DNA of 64,000 bases from Cerrena zonata (lineage: Eukaryota > Basidiomycota > Agaricomycetes > Polyporales > Cerrenaceae), in NCBI GenBank assembly GCA_038087015.1, contig JASBNA010000072.1:1-64000 (forward strand). Direction: 5' to 3'. Of the stretch, positions 1 through 11,697 are shown piece after piece (positions within the stretch are counted from its first letter, which is position 1; the number at the start of each line of letters is the position of its first letter). The notes beneath the pieces were generated by a model. That model had not been told where the DNA came from. It saw only the letters and a list, made by a program, of their open reading frames with translations, and did not search any database. Made by a program: the position numbers and the translations under genes.

Positions 1-100
1 AAAAAAACTTGATGAACCATTACAACTCTCTTCATTCTGTCAAGGTCCCAGGGTGATTGGGCTTAGAGAGTAGGTACCACTCAAGTTAGTAGGAATCACA

Positions 101-2287
101 ATGGGGTCAATCAATAATAACGATACTTCTATCGAATGTGATGTTTATATTCAAAGACTTTCTGCTTATATTAGGAGAAACGAAGAATCATTAGCAAATG
201 GATTACTTTGTTTTTCTAAAAATAAGATAAATCCAAAGTTAAAACCATTAAGATTAAGTTTTAGTCTTCATCATCTTTATTGTGTTAGTGAAAAAATTGA
301 AGCGTCAAATTTGGGAGTTGAAGTTGGACCATTAAATATAAAAATCGATAATCCTAATCATGAACCAACTTTTATTTCATTTATGGCTAATAATGCAAGA
401 TCATCGAAGAATTTTGAAAGTGATGCCAAGTCGATATCATCCATAAATTCAATGAAATCAATTGTGAGTTCAGCATCAGTTTATTGGAGGAATTTTTCTT
501 TTAGTAAAGATCCTAAAATAGTTAATAAAGATTTAAGATACTTATATTCATCATTTACTAAAATACCATGTTTGATATTGAGTCCAAATACTAAGATATC
601 AAATATTAATGGCTATGAAGAATATCCCTGTGATACTTCGGTTCCAATTAAAATGTTTAAAAATTTACAAGTATTAGAATTGGTTGATTATGAACCAATT
701 GAAATATTCGGATGGAATATTTTAAGTGAACAATTAAGAATCCTTATTATTAGAAATTCAAAAGTCAATGATTTGGCAGAAATAATCTTTAATCTAGTTA
801 TTGATGATGAATTGGGTAGATCGTCATTTTCAAATCATAAACAATCAAGAAAATCTGAATGGTTACAAGATTATCATTTGACAAATTATACTTATGGACA
901 TAATCATTCTCAAAGTTATAACGATTATTCTTTTAATATTAATAACTCTGCATTTAAACAAAAAAGAGAAAGAGCAACAACAACTGGTGGAGCTGGCTCC
1001 ATACCAAAAGATGTTTTAAATGATTTAAATATTGAAAAAAATTATCAAATTTTACCGGAAAATAAATGGTCAGTTATTAAACAATTAACCGTTTCAGAAA
1101 CTTCAATTACTTCAATTCCTGCTTATGTTTTTAAACCTTTAAATAATTTAGTTAAGTTAAATTTATCAGGAAATTTATTAGATAAATTACCCGATGGATT
1201 AGATCAATTAACTAATATCAAATACTTAAATTTTAGTGATAATTATATTACTAATTTGAAAAATTTACCTAAAAATTTGAAAAATTTATCAAGTCTTAAT
1301 TTTAATAATAATAAATTAATTGAAATTGATGGTATTGAAAATTTATTTAATATTGAAAAAATTGATTTAAGAAGAAATAACTTATCAAATATTAAATTAT
1401 TAAAACCTTTAATCATTCAATTTATTAAAAATTCAGATAAATTGACTAATATTTATTTATCTGGTAATAATTTACATAAAGGTTATAGAACTGATTTATT
1501 CAATTTATTTAATGGGGTTAAATATAAAAATAATATTAAAATTGATGATTCAAGACCGGGCTATTTTGAAAGTGCTCTATTATTAGATGCTGAATCTTCT
1601 TTCAAATTTTTAGAAAAATTCTTTGATCTTAATAGAAGAAATAGTTTATCCATTCCCCAACCTCCAAGAAGAATGAGTGTTACTACTAGTAAATTATCTA
1701 ATGGTAATGCTGAAGCTACTGAATCAAGTAAAATTTATAATGCTAAATCAAAATTACAATCGATTAATAATAAAGGTCATACTAAAAATAGTAAATCAAC
1801 AAGTGATATAAATGACTTAATTGATCCTTTTGCCTCGTTCAATTTAAATCAAAGTATGAAAAATTTGAAAAAATCAAAATACACAACTACTTCAACCACT
1901 TTAACTACTCCAAAAACTTATACGTCTCCAACAAGTACAATTCAATCAAATTCTTCCCCAATATTACTTTCTGATAATATCAGTATCATTTCTTCGTCTT
2001 CAGTTAATCAAAAACATTCGTTCCCCTTGGCTAATAATCAAAACCTACCAAATCAACTACATAAACCGTTTGAACCCTCAGATCAATCCTATACCTCAAA
2101 AAATTTTAGACATTCAATTCCAATTCCTTCTCCTTCCAATCCTACAATGACTCCTTCTCCCTCTCAAGCGAGATCTTTGAAACATTCAAGCACAATGACT
2201 ACTCTTGATATCGATACAACTTCAATTCATAGTCCTGCTCCTAATGTAATGACCCCAGTTCAAGTTCAAGTCGAAGGCTTCCAATAA
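101..2287 (+). CDS. Leucine-rich-repeat protein, uncharacterised
   Basis: An uninterrupted 728-residue frame starts at ATG 101. Residues about 325-465 hold several leucine-rich repeats of the LxxLNLSGNxLxxLP type (for example LVKLNLSGNLLDKLP), ending in an Asn-rich repeat with NIYLSGNNL. Residues 1-240 form a globular-looking region without a repeat pattern. From about 540 to the end the protein is Ser/Thr/Pro/Asn-rich and probably disordered. No signal peptide or membrane segment is visible, so it is likely a cytosolic scaffold. It resembles fungal LRR proteins in general, and I cannot assign it firmly to SOG2 or another named family. The upstream 100 bases are only the end of its promoter. 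Confidence 0.8.
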   Translation: MGSINNNDTSIECDVYIQRLSAYIRRNEESLANGLLCFSKNKINPKLKPLRLSFSLHHLYCVSEKIEASNLGVEVGPLNIKIDNPNHEPTFISFMANNARSSKNFESDAKSISSINSMKSIVSSASVYWRNFSFSKDPKIVNKDLRYLYSSFTKIPCLILSPNTKISNINGYEEYPCDTSVPIKMFKNLQVLELVDYEPIEIFGWNILSEQLRILIIRNSKVNDLAEIIFNLVIDDELGRSSFSNHKQSRKSEWLQDYHLTNYTYGHNHSQSYNDYSFNINNSAFKQKRERATTTGGAGSIPKDVLNDLNIEKNYQILPENKWSVIKQLTVSETSITSIPAYVFKPLNNLVKLNLSGNLLDKLPDGLDQLTNIKYLNFSDNYITNLKNLPKNLKNLSSLNFNNNKLIEIDGIENLFNIEKIDLRRNNLSNIKLLKPLIIQFIKNSDKLTNIYLSGNNLHKGYRTDLFNLFNGVKYKNNIKIDDSRPGYFESALLLDAESSFKFLEKFFDLNRRNSLSIPQPPRRMSVTTSKLSNGNAEATESSKIYNAKSKLQSINNKGHTKNSKSTSDINDLIDPFASFNLNQSMKNLKKSKYTTTSTTLTTPKTYTSPTSTIQSNSSPILLSDNISIISSSSVNQKHSFPLANNQNLPNQLHKPFEPSDQSYTSKNFRHSIPIPSPSNPTMTPSPSQARSLKHSSTMTTLDIDTTSIHSPAPNVMTPVQVQVEGFQ

Positions 2288-2579
2288 CTTTATGCATCAC
2301 TTACTCTATAATCTTTAGAATACTTTATACTACTTTGTTTCCTATACGCTCATGTTTTTTTTCTCTCTCTATATAGCATCATGTACCATTTGTATAATTA
2401 TCTGTTTTCCATTTCAGTATTTCAATTCAAGTAATGTAATGTCCTTACCTTTTGCCTTTTGTGGTTACTATCAAAGTTATCGGAAAACCCTGAGAAAAAA
2501 AAAAACATCAACACTTTTTTGCCGCCAATAACTTCTTTATTCTAATTACAACTTCTGATAATCTTTAATAACATTCGAG

Positions 2580-5362
2580 ATGATTTGGACGAAGATAGCG
2601 CTAGCATGCTGTCTTTTATCGGTGGGCCAGACGTCCAGCTTCACTGAACAAGTGGAACATGAGCAAAATGATACCGTAAATACTCTTGATTCAATCGAGA
2701 AGCGTTCTTTACATGAAGAACTGCCTTTGTTATATCAGGCAAAGGACGATCATCCTTCGGAACACTTCTATACTACTCCTTATTATCCAACTCGTTTGTG
2801 ATACCCTTCTTGACAATGGTTGACACGTTATACTAATCGTACTCTTTAGCGCTTGGAGGTCGGATAGACCATATTTGGCAGAAAGCCTATGATAAAGCCA
2901 GAAAAATTGTAGAGAAAATGTCGATCCCTGAAAAAGTGAATTTAACAACTGGTACAGGATGGGGTTCAGGTCCATGTATAGGTAATACTGGTTCTGTCCC
3001 AAGATTGGGTATTTCTAATTTGTGTCTTCAAGATGGTTCTAATGGGGTTAGGTTTACAGATTTCGTTACTAATTTCCCTTCTGGATTAGCAACTGGTTCA
3101 ACATTTAATAAAGGTCTTATGTATTTGAGAGGAAAAGCTTTAGGCATTGAACATAAGAAAAAGGGGGTTGATATTGTTTTAGGTCCTACTGTTGGACCAA
3201 TGGGGTTAAAGGCTCAAGGTGGTAGAAATTGGGAAAGTTTTGGTTCCGATCCATATTTACAAGGAGTTTGTGGTGCTGCTACGGTGGAAGGAATTCAAGA
3301 TGCTGGTGTTATTGCAACCGTTAAACATTTAATAGGTAACGAACAAGAACATTTTCGTCAAGTTGGTGAATGGGACGAAAATGGTTGGGATTGTTTAGCT
3401 GATTCTATTAGTTCTAATATTGGTGATAGAGCTATGCATGAAATCTATTTATGGCCATTTGCTGATTGTATAAGATCAGGTGTTGGTGGTGTCATGTGTT
3501 CTTATAATGAAGTTAATAATACTTATGCTTGTGAAAATTCTTATTTGATAAATTATTTATTAAAGGAGGAATTAGGGTTTCAAGGTTTTGTAGTGGCTGA
3601 TTGGGGGGCTCAACATACTGGTGTTTATTCTGCTTTAGCTGGTCTTGACATGACGATGCCAGGTGAAATCTTTGATGATTGGTTAACTGGGAAATCTTAT
3701 TGGGGTCCTTTATTGACAAGAGCTGTGTATAATTATACTTTACCTCAATGGAGACTTAATGATATGGTAACTAGGATTATTGCTCCATTTTTTGCAATTG
3801 ATAATTGTAAACTTCCATCGACAGATGATGAACCAAATTTTAGTTCTTGGACTTCCCATACTTATGGTCAACAATATCCATATCAACATTTTGGATCAAT
3901 AGTACAACAAAATTGGCATTTAGATGCTAGATCAAAGTTTAGTGATGAAACTGCTCTCAACGTAGCTAGAGAAGCAATTGTTCTTTTGAAAAATGTTGCT
4001 CACAATTTACCAATTTCAAAAAGTGATGGTATTAGACGCCTATTTATAGCTGGTTTAGGTGCCGGTCCAGATCCCAAAGGTTTTAATTGTAAAGATCAAA
4101 AATGTGTTGATGGGGTTCTAACGTCAGGATGGGGTTCTGCAGCGGTCAATAATCCTTATGTGATTACTCCATATGAAGCTATTTCGAAAAGAGCCAGAAA
4201 AGAAGGTATGGTTGTTGATTTTTCAACAGATTCCTGGGATTTTGATCAAATTGATGATTATGCAGAGTATGCAGACATGTCGATTGTTTTTGTGAATGCT
4301 AACTCTGGTGAAGGGTATATTGAAGTTGATGGTAATTATGGAGACCGAAAGAACTTATCACTTTGGTTGAATGGGGATGAATTAATCGAACATGTTGCTG
4401 ATAGATGTCATAAGACTATCGTAGTAGTCAATTCTGTTGGTCCAGTAGATATGGAGACTTGGATTGACCATGATAATATCATCGGTGTTCTTTACTCTGC
4501 ACCTTTGGGTCAATTTGTTGGAGAAGCCATTGCAGAAGTATTATTCGGAGAAGTAAATCCTTCAGGGAAATTACCATTTACAATTGCAAAGAAAAAACAA
4601 CATTATGTTCCAATAGTTGATAAAATCAATGAAAGTAAAGATCCACAAGATACTTTTGATAGGGATATATATTTAGATTATCGATTCTTTGATAAACACA
4701 ATATTAAACCAAGGTATGAATTCGGTTATGGATTATCATATACTACATTTCAAGTTTGCGATTTATCGATTATTGAAATCACTTCTCCATCGGAGTATTT
4801 AGCCTATCCAGAAGAGTATTTACCAATTTTCCATGTAATTGAAGATGATGTCTGTGATCCAGAAGACGCATTATTCCCCCATGATGATTTTGATCCAGTC
4901 CCAGGATATATATATCCTTATCTTTACAATGAGAATGTTAGAACATTAGATGAAAATGATTGTTTCGAGTATCCTAAAGGATATATTCCTGATCAAAAAA
5001 GTTGTCCACCTTTAGCAGGAGGTGGATTAGGAGGGAATCCATCATTATGGGAAGTTTTGTATCAAATTTCAGCTGAAATCAAAAACGAAGGGAAATACAA
5101 AGGAGGGTATGTTTCTCAATTGTATATTGAATTCCCTAGTACTATAGTTCCATCACCGCCCAAGGTTTTAAGGGGCTTTGATAAAGTATTTATTGAGCCA
5201 GGGAAAAGTGCCAGTGTTAACTTCAATCTATTAAGAAGAGATTTGAGTATTTGGGATCCAGAATCGCAACAGTGGATTATTCAAACAGGTACTTACAAAG
5301 TATACCTCGCTAGTTCTAGTCGAAAAATTGAATTGTGTGGTGAAATTGATATTGGTTGTTAG
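2580..5362 (+). CDS. GH3 beta-glucosidase, secreted, two exons
   Basis: Exon 1 (2580..2793) encodes a signal peptide (about residues 1-19) and a short pro-region containing an EKR site. Exon 2 (2850..5362) carries the rest. Splicing out 2794..2849 restores a continuous 908-residue protein and creates the typical GH3 opening YYPTPLGGRIDHIWQKAY just before EKVNLTTGTGW. The catalytic nucleophile is the Asp in VVADWGAQHTG (about residue 322 of the spliced product). A GH3 C-terminal domain follows, then a fibronectin-III-like C-terminal domain. Family members hydrolyse beta-1,4- and beta-1,3-glucosidic bonds such as cellobiose outside the cell. The length is usual for fungal secreted GH3 enzymes. 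An unspliced reading would stop at codon 74 and lose the enzyme. A Cys-rich acidic stretch at 4850-5010 sits before the FnIII-like domain. Confidence 0.88.
2794..2849 (+). other. Spliceosomal intron in the GH3 gene (56 nt)
   Basis: The 5' splice site reads GTTTGT rather than the usual yeast GTATGT. A branch-point-like TACTAAT lies at about 2831-2837, and CTTTAG forms the 3' splice site. The intron is in phase 1 and joins C at 2793 to CG at 2850 to make a Pro codon. The frame then runs on without break into the GH3 core. Confidence 0.8.
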
Positions 5363-8300
5363 AGAAGCAATTATTTATCCAACTATCATAATGGGCTTTT
5401 TGAATAAGGGGTTTATGTTTGCATGTTCAATGCACTGCAAGTCTTGCTATTTGAAGGTGGTATTTGCAAAAAAATATGTCAAGACTCATGTAAGGTCATG
5501 AGTGGAACTGAATTGGTTTATGCAATGTACATTTGAACCAAAGCTCTATTCAAGAATGCTATGATTAATATAGCATATTTCAAATTTACCTTTATAGTTG
5601 TTGTAGGTGTAACAAAATCTAATAAAATCTTTTTATTTTTAAATTGAAATAACAACTGGTATAAGCGTTCAGGCATCCACAATACCTGTCAAAAGAAGAA
5701 TTCGGAAACTGTATGGAATCAGTAGTTTATCCATTCATCCAATTTTTCATTTTTTGCATCAATCATTTTGCAGTTAGCCAATCTGGTATCAGGAGCCATA
5801 TGAACAAGGGGATTCATCCAAGGGGTAATCTGACCTTAGTAAGTGGCTTCCCTTTGGCAGATCTTAGGAGAGAAACCGCATTATTAGTCGAGATAGCTTA
5901 ACCGCATTCTTGCACCAGTCCTTTGATTTCAATTACAGTCTAGCAACCTCGAGCACCTTTACGTTGGCATTGGCGAGGCCGTGGCACAATGGTAGAGCCA
6001 TGATCTTCCATGGAGATCACTAATTGTTCAGTAGGCAAACCTCTAATAGAAATAGAAGCCAAACAAAAAAAAAAAAAAAAAAAAAAAAGAGGTTATATAA
6101 AGTACAAGCGCAATGGTCGTTTTGGGAAACGCAACAAGAAACGACTTTTGCAGCAGTTTTATTTTTTTTGACTGCAATTGTTTATTTATTCGCATAAAAA
6201 AGAGCGAGCATCAAATATGCGTTTTCGCTGTCAGGGGCACTCGGAGAAGCACGGAACAGGCTGATGGGGGTGTAATCTATACCATCAAACCATCAGCTTG
6301 GATGGCTGCAAGCAAAAGGCTGTTGACAAAGATAACTGGGGGTAAGAGGCAACTAGTGAGATTAGGAATTATTACGAACTTTTCCTTTTACGAATTCCAT
6401 ATCCGGCTGAAGGAGGCAGCCGGGTGCATTGGGGAACCACAGTGGACTTGCGGGTTGAGGGAAGTTGCAACTTGAGTTACTGCTATCAAAAAAAAAATTG
6501 ATAGAAGACTTTTATGAGCAAAACCACCATAAAAAACTACTGCTACTATTTAAAAAGTACTAGCTGATAGTGGTTATCAATCATTGCCCGAATCACAATA
6601 GAGTTATCCTTGGCAACGATTACCATGGTACCAGACTATGCCTCGAGGATATCGAGGATATCTCTTATGAAAAAAGCAACTCTTACGAGAGTTAGGGGCC
6701 CGATCAGATGGCTATGAGCTTATCTTTATAATTCTCGATATCTCATGTTTCGAGAAGCTTGCTAATTACTAGTTCACAGTTAACCAAGGAACGTTGGTTA
6801 TAGAGTCGTGTAGACGATAACGTTTTGAGCGATAAGTTATCTAAAACTCAAGGGGGCTATTGTCTGGGATAAACACGTTTATGGGACGAGTACCTTGGGG
6901 CAGTTAAGGCCAAGATATAGCCAATGGCCAGAGGAGCAATGGTAATAGTTAGGTGTAGTTATTGTTCGAGACTTGCAATAAACAAAGTAATGAAAATAAA
7001 GTGAATAAAGTTTGAAGAAAGACAAAAAAAAAAAAAAAAGACAAAGGTTCCCTCGAGACGAACGTTAACAAGGCTATAATCTAATCTAATTAAAACTCGA
7101 GGAATAGTCTAGGTCTAGATATCAATTAGTATTACTAACAATAAGGCTTAATCTCGTTAAAGATGAAATTTAGCAAATAGGAAGACAAGAAAAGTTAGTT
7201 GAGGATGATTCGTGAAGCTAACTAGTCGGATCCTTTATCGCAAAACGCAAAATGCGAAAACGCCTCCAAAAAGAAAAGAGGTCAAAGTTAATTAACCGAA
7301 TAAGGAAGAACCCTAAGCTAATTTTTCGGATAAACTATCTGATGGGTGTCAAAGTCATGGGTTTCCGGGATTGTCCATGCAAACAAAAACAAAAATAGAG
7401 CTTGTTGAGTGGTGGAGTTCTGTTGATCATGATGGAGTCACGTATGGAGACCCATCTTCGGTTCCGTCAAAGCGTTTGTGTACTAGTTTCAGCCTTAGAG
7501 AGATTGGTCCTGTAACTGAATATTTGTCCTGTCTATTGCTCATCACGGTTGTACTTGCAAAAAAAAAAATCTCCCATGCATAACGACTCTAATTTCTTGA
7601 TCGCTTTGATTAACTCCCTGACGTCCTGAAATATCCGTAGAGTTGAAGGAAACTGTGTTGCTAATTGGATTTAGGCCAAGGAGGAGTCATAAAATTTTCT
7701 ATGTTAAATCATATTTATTTTTGTTTACACAATTCTTGACGGGGAATGCCCCATTAACAATATAGTTATAAGCAATCAGAAACCAGACAAAGCAAGGAAG
7801 AAGAAAAAACACTGAAAAGCAAAACAAACTGACAGTAGACCAGGCTATGATACTACCGACCACGAAGGGTCCTGTCACTGTTAGAGACGAACAACTCCTT
7901 TATCCAGTGTTTCTAGAGTTGCTCGAGTCGTCATGGCTTAACGAAAAGTTATGAACAAATCAAATGATCTTTGTTGTTCTTAGACCCCCTGACTAGAGTA
8001 ATACTTTGTGGAATCCCACCAAGCTACGATATCTTCGCTAGTTATACCTATTTTTACAAGTAATACAAAAAGAACAACAAAATGAAAAAAAAAAAAAAAA
8101 AATAATAATAGTACACAACTAAACTCACAATTCCTCTCATATGACTTGGATCTCGGAGCCGGGGTGTGTCAATAGAGTCCAGTGTATCGCCATCTTGCAC
8201 AGCACCGTAGAACATCCTGGTATCTCGTGTTAAAGCTTAATTCTAATGTATGAGCCACCCATATACTAAATCTTAATCGTTATCATCTCTCATCAGAAAC

Positions 8301-9741
8301 ACAAACTTAATGTAATCTATGTATCCTTCAAAGTTCGTCTGTCTAATGCATGGGCCCATTTTCTAGCACTATCTTAATTCCTGAATATTCCGATCTCCGT
8401 ATTATCTTTTCAACCACCAAAGCCATAGTGACAGTCTCTTTAACCGCTTATGCTTCTTGACATGTTGTCTTAATTGAAATTTGGATTCCGAATGCTCTTT
8501 GTGATTACTTTTCAATCATTCCTATGACTCCTTGGGTGGATTCGCCTTTTTTTGCGCAAAATGCTGCAACAGGTGCCGCATCCACTCAGGGACTTTTTCT
8601 TCTCTTTCTCTTTTCTTTTACCTTTTGGCCCCAACGGTTTTCCAGACTCGACAAATTTTTTTTTTTTTTTTACAATCGATTAGGGTTCTTGATACTAACC
8701 TAGAATCAAGAAAATCGTATTACAATCCAGAATTTGAAAACGTGTTGCAAGTGTCGATGTCCTCCTTCAATTTGCTTTCTCTGGTTGTCAATAACAAGCG
8801 ACAAGCAAAGGTAAAAATAAAATTGACAAGGACAAAGACAACCCCCATTAATAGAAACATAAAAGTTGACATTCTGCCAAGGGCGAGGCTGTCACCAATC
8901 ACATGTAGAGACTTACAAAATGATAGAAACCAGGCAGTTTTAAGAGCTGATTAGAAAATCACTTTGCAAGGCTAGATACAAAATACTTGGCCCGGTCCGT
9001 CTAGCTAGTACTGTAATTTCAAGTGCAACCGTCTGTTATCCCTTTCTATTTTTCTTTCCTATTGAATCCCGAATTTTCCCTCTCGTTATATTATAGGCTA
9101 TGACTCGATTATTTCTATGTTTACTTCCATTGATGGCTATGATTAGCTACAATAATTCCCTTTCAGATGCTTGCCCGAATCTTCGAATTGAGTACCTAGC
9201 TTTAGCTACTATGCAAACCAGGAACAGGGACATCGAATTGTAAAGTGGAAATCAAGTCAAAAAGCGAAGAGATTTTGACAGGAGAAAAAGAAACGAAGAT
9301 AGCCATATAACTGAATAAAATGCTGCAAAGTATTTTTGCGCATACGAAAAGACTCAAAGTCAGAACTCAAAAGGTAAAAAAAAAAAAGAGTTCCTTTGAT
9401 TACACAGGTTATGTTTCGTGCTCCTATTATGCATGATAACTATAGTTTTTGCATTATTCATTTAAAGATTTATTCAGTTAAGCTCTTGGATTAATTTTGA
9501 TTTTGCTGCCATTTGAAATCGTTGAATCCGTTATCGTTTTAGTAGTCCAAAACGTTTTAAATAGGGACCTAAATCCTCTTTAATTTTATCAACTTGACAT
9601 ATTTTTAAAATATTATCTATTCCCTTGTTGAAATAACTTTATCTTCTCAACCTTCTATAATTGGTTATCATATCAACAGTTCCTTGTTCTTTTATAGATA
9701 TTCTTTTCTTTCGTCTACTGTTGAATAGTTGATTATCCATT
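5363..9741. other. Gene-poor 4.4 kb intergenic stretch
   Basis: No reading frame here looks like a real protein. Open frames of 60-140 codons at 5713, 6113, 7371 and 8532 have no recognisable domain and run through homopolymers. The stretch holds poly(A) or poly(T) tracts near 6064-6088, 7025-7039, 8085-8101 and 8658-8671. It also has a degenerate tRNA-like block at 5975..6043. The last 200-300 bases must contain the promoter of the transporter at 9742. Confidence 0.6.
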
Positions 9742-11697
9742 ATGTCTGAAAACCCTTATCATAACCAAGCGGTTCAATCTCAAAATGAACCTCAAGGTCA
9801 AAGTCAAACCCCAAATCAACTTCAAACTCCAAATAATGAACCTCATATTCAATTAGATACTTCAAATGAACCAAGTCCTGCTTTAAGTAAGAAAAAGTCT
9901 TCTGATAAAAACGTTAATGTAACTGAAAAATCAATTAAAAGTAGTGAACTTCATGATAAATTGGGTGATGCCCATATGAATATCCTACCTAAAAAGAAAT
10001 TAATCATTTGCTTATCTGCATTAGCCTTAAGTATGGTTATCTCTTTTGCTGATCAACAAGGTATTACTGTTGCAATGTCTGAAATTGGTAAAGATTTAAA
10101 TGCTGAAACAACAATTAATTGGGCTGGTACCGCTTCGTTGTTAGCTAATACTGTTTGTCAAGTTCTTTTCGGTAGAATGTCTGATATTTTTGGTCGTAAA
10201 CAAGTTCTTTTATCTTGTTTAGCTATTTTAGTCATTTCTGATGTTGCTTGCGGTGTTGCTCGTACTGGTATTCAATTCTTCATCTTTAGAGCTGGTGCTG
10301 GTATAGGTAATGGTGGTATTTCTTCTTTAGGTATGGTTATTTTATCCGATATTGTTTCGTTAAAAGAAAGAGGTAAATATCAAGGTATTTTGGGTGCTTC
10401 TGTAGGTGTTGGTAATACAGTTGGTCCTCTTATTTTTGCTGCATTCATTAAAAGAGGTAGTTGGAGATACTTCTATCACTGGTTGGCTCCTTTTGGTTGT
10501 CTTGTTGGTTTTATCATGTACATGTTAATTGAAGATCGTCAAAAAGAACTTAGAAGTATTTTATCTCGTAAAGAAAAATTTAAGAAAATTGACTATTTTG
10601 GTACCTTGTTATCAACTTCCTCCATTACTTTATTGATGGTTGCCGTTAGTGGTGGTGGTTCAAGTTACCCATGGGGAAGTGCTCTTATTATAACTTTATT
10701 CGTTGTTGGTGGTTTCTTATTCATTTGCTTCCTTTTATGTGAATGGAAGATTCCTCAATTACCAATGGTTCCTTTAAGATTATTCAAAAGTCCTTCCTTA
10801 TGTTGTCTTTTATTCTCAAACTTCTTCTTTGGTATGTCTTACTTCTCCTTCATGTACTATTTGCCATATTACTTCCAAATTATTAAACTGAAAGATGAGC
10901 TTCATACTGCAATCTTTGTTATTCCTTTGGTCATGGCCCAAGCTGTTATGTCAATTGTATCTGGTCAAATAATTACCAGAACAGGTCATTATATTTATGT
11001 TGTTTATGTCGGTTATTCCCTTTGGGTATTAGCTTGTGGATTGATGCTTATTTGGAACAGAGGAACCAATGATGGTGTAAATGTTGTGATTTTATTAATT
11101 ATGGGTACTGGTGTTGGTTTTACTTTCCAACCAACTATGGTTGCATGTCAAGCTCAATCTAAGAAAGCAGATAGAGCTGTGGTTATTTCCACTAGAAATG
11201 TCTTGAGATCATTTGGTGGTGCCGTTGGTATTGCAGTTGCTTCAACCACCGTTAGTAACACCTTATTGAACAAGGTTAAAGAAATGGAAAGTCATAACCC
11301 AACTGATATCCCAACTCATTACTTAAATTATTTGAAAGACCATATTTACGATAAAATTCAAATCGATGGTTTGAATGATAAGCAAATCACTGCAGTCAGA
11401 GGAATGTACCTTGCATCATTGAGAAACTATTACTATTTGTTAATCCCATTCATGGCTATTTGTTTGATTTCTTCATTCTTTGTTAGAGACAGAGGTTTGC
11501 AATGTATTGATGAACTTCCAGAACCAAAGAAACAAGATCTTGAATCATGTGCTACTTCCATCACTATGACCAATAAGAATAGCGGTGAACACGAATTGTC
11601 AAAGGATGATCAGTTTGAAAGGAGAAGCTTCGATGACGACTGTTGGAGAAAAATCGAGAAAAGAAAGTGTATAATCAAATATTCCAAGATTTTTTAA
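9742..11697 (+). CDS. MFS multidrug/basic-amino-acid type transporter, DHA2-like (copy 1)
   Basis: This 651-residue protein has a hydrophilic Gln-rich N-terminus (about 1-85) and then roughly 14 membrane segments. MFS motif A is GRMSDIFGRK, between TM2 and TM3. The 14-helix size fits the DHA2 drug:H+ antiporter group, which includes Azr1/Sge1 and the vacuolar Vba basic-amino-acid transporters. The substrate cannot be told from sequence. A close paralogue lies on the other strand at 25179..26879, and both share LGDAH-N-ILP just before TM1 and TETTINWAGTASLLAN after it. Copy 1 has a longer tail on both ends. Confidence 0.85.
   Translation: MSENPYHNQAVQSQNEPQGQSQTPNQLQTPNNEPHIQLDTSNEPSPALSKKKSSDKNVNVTEKSIKSSELHDKLGDAHMNILPKKKLIICLSALALSMVISFADQQGITVAMSEIGKDLNAETTINWAGTASLLANTVCQVLFGRMSDIFGRKQVLLSCLAILVISDVACGVARTGIQFFIFRAGAGIGNGGISSLGMVILSDIVSLKERGKYQGILGASVGVGNTVGPLIFAAFIKRGSWRYFYHWLAPFGCLVGFIMYMLIEDRQKELRSILSRKEKFKKIDYFGTLLSTSSITLLMVAVSGGGSSYPWGSALIITLFVVGGFLFICFLLCEWKIPQLPMVPLRLFKSPSLCCLLFSNFFFGMSYFSFMYYLPYYFQIIKLKDELHTAIFVIPLVMAQAVMSIVSGQIITRTGHYIYVVYVGYSLWVLACGLMLIWNRGTNDGVNVVILLIMGTGVGFTFQPTMVACQAQSKKADRAVVISTRNVLRSFGGAVGIAVASTTVSNTLLNKVKEMESHNPTDIPTHYLNYLKDHIYDKIQIDGLNDKQITAVRGMYLASLRNYYYLLIPFMAICLISSFFVRDRGLQCIDELPEPKKQDLESCATSITMTNKNSGEHELSKDDQFERRSFDDDCWRKIEKRKCIIKYSKIF

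Noticed and set aside
2580..2918. GH3 gene as a frameshifted pseudogene
   Set aside because: A branch-point-like TACTAAT, an AG acceptor and exact restoration of the GH3 N-terminal motif support an intron instead.
6113..6475. 120-codon ATG frame in the gene desert
   Set aside because: No domain, mixed composition, and it begins just after a poly(A) tract; looks like chance.
8532..8954. 140-codon open frame
   Set aside because: No ATG at its start, contains a poly-Phe run from a T tract, no recognisable motif.
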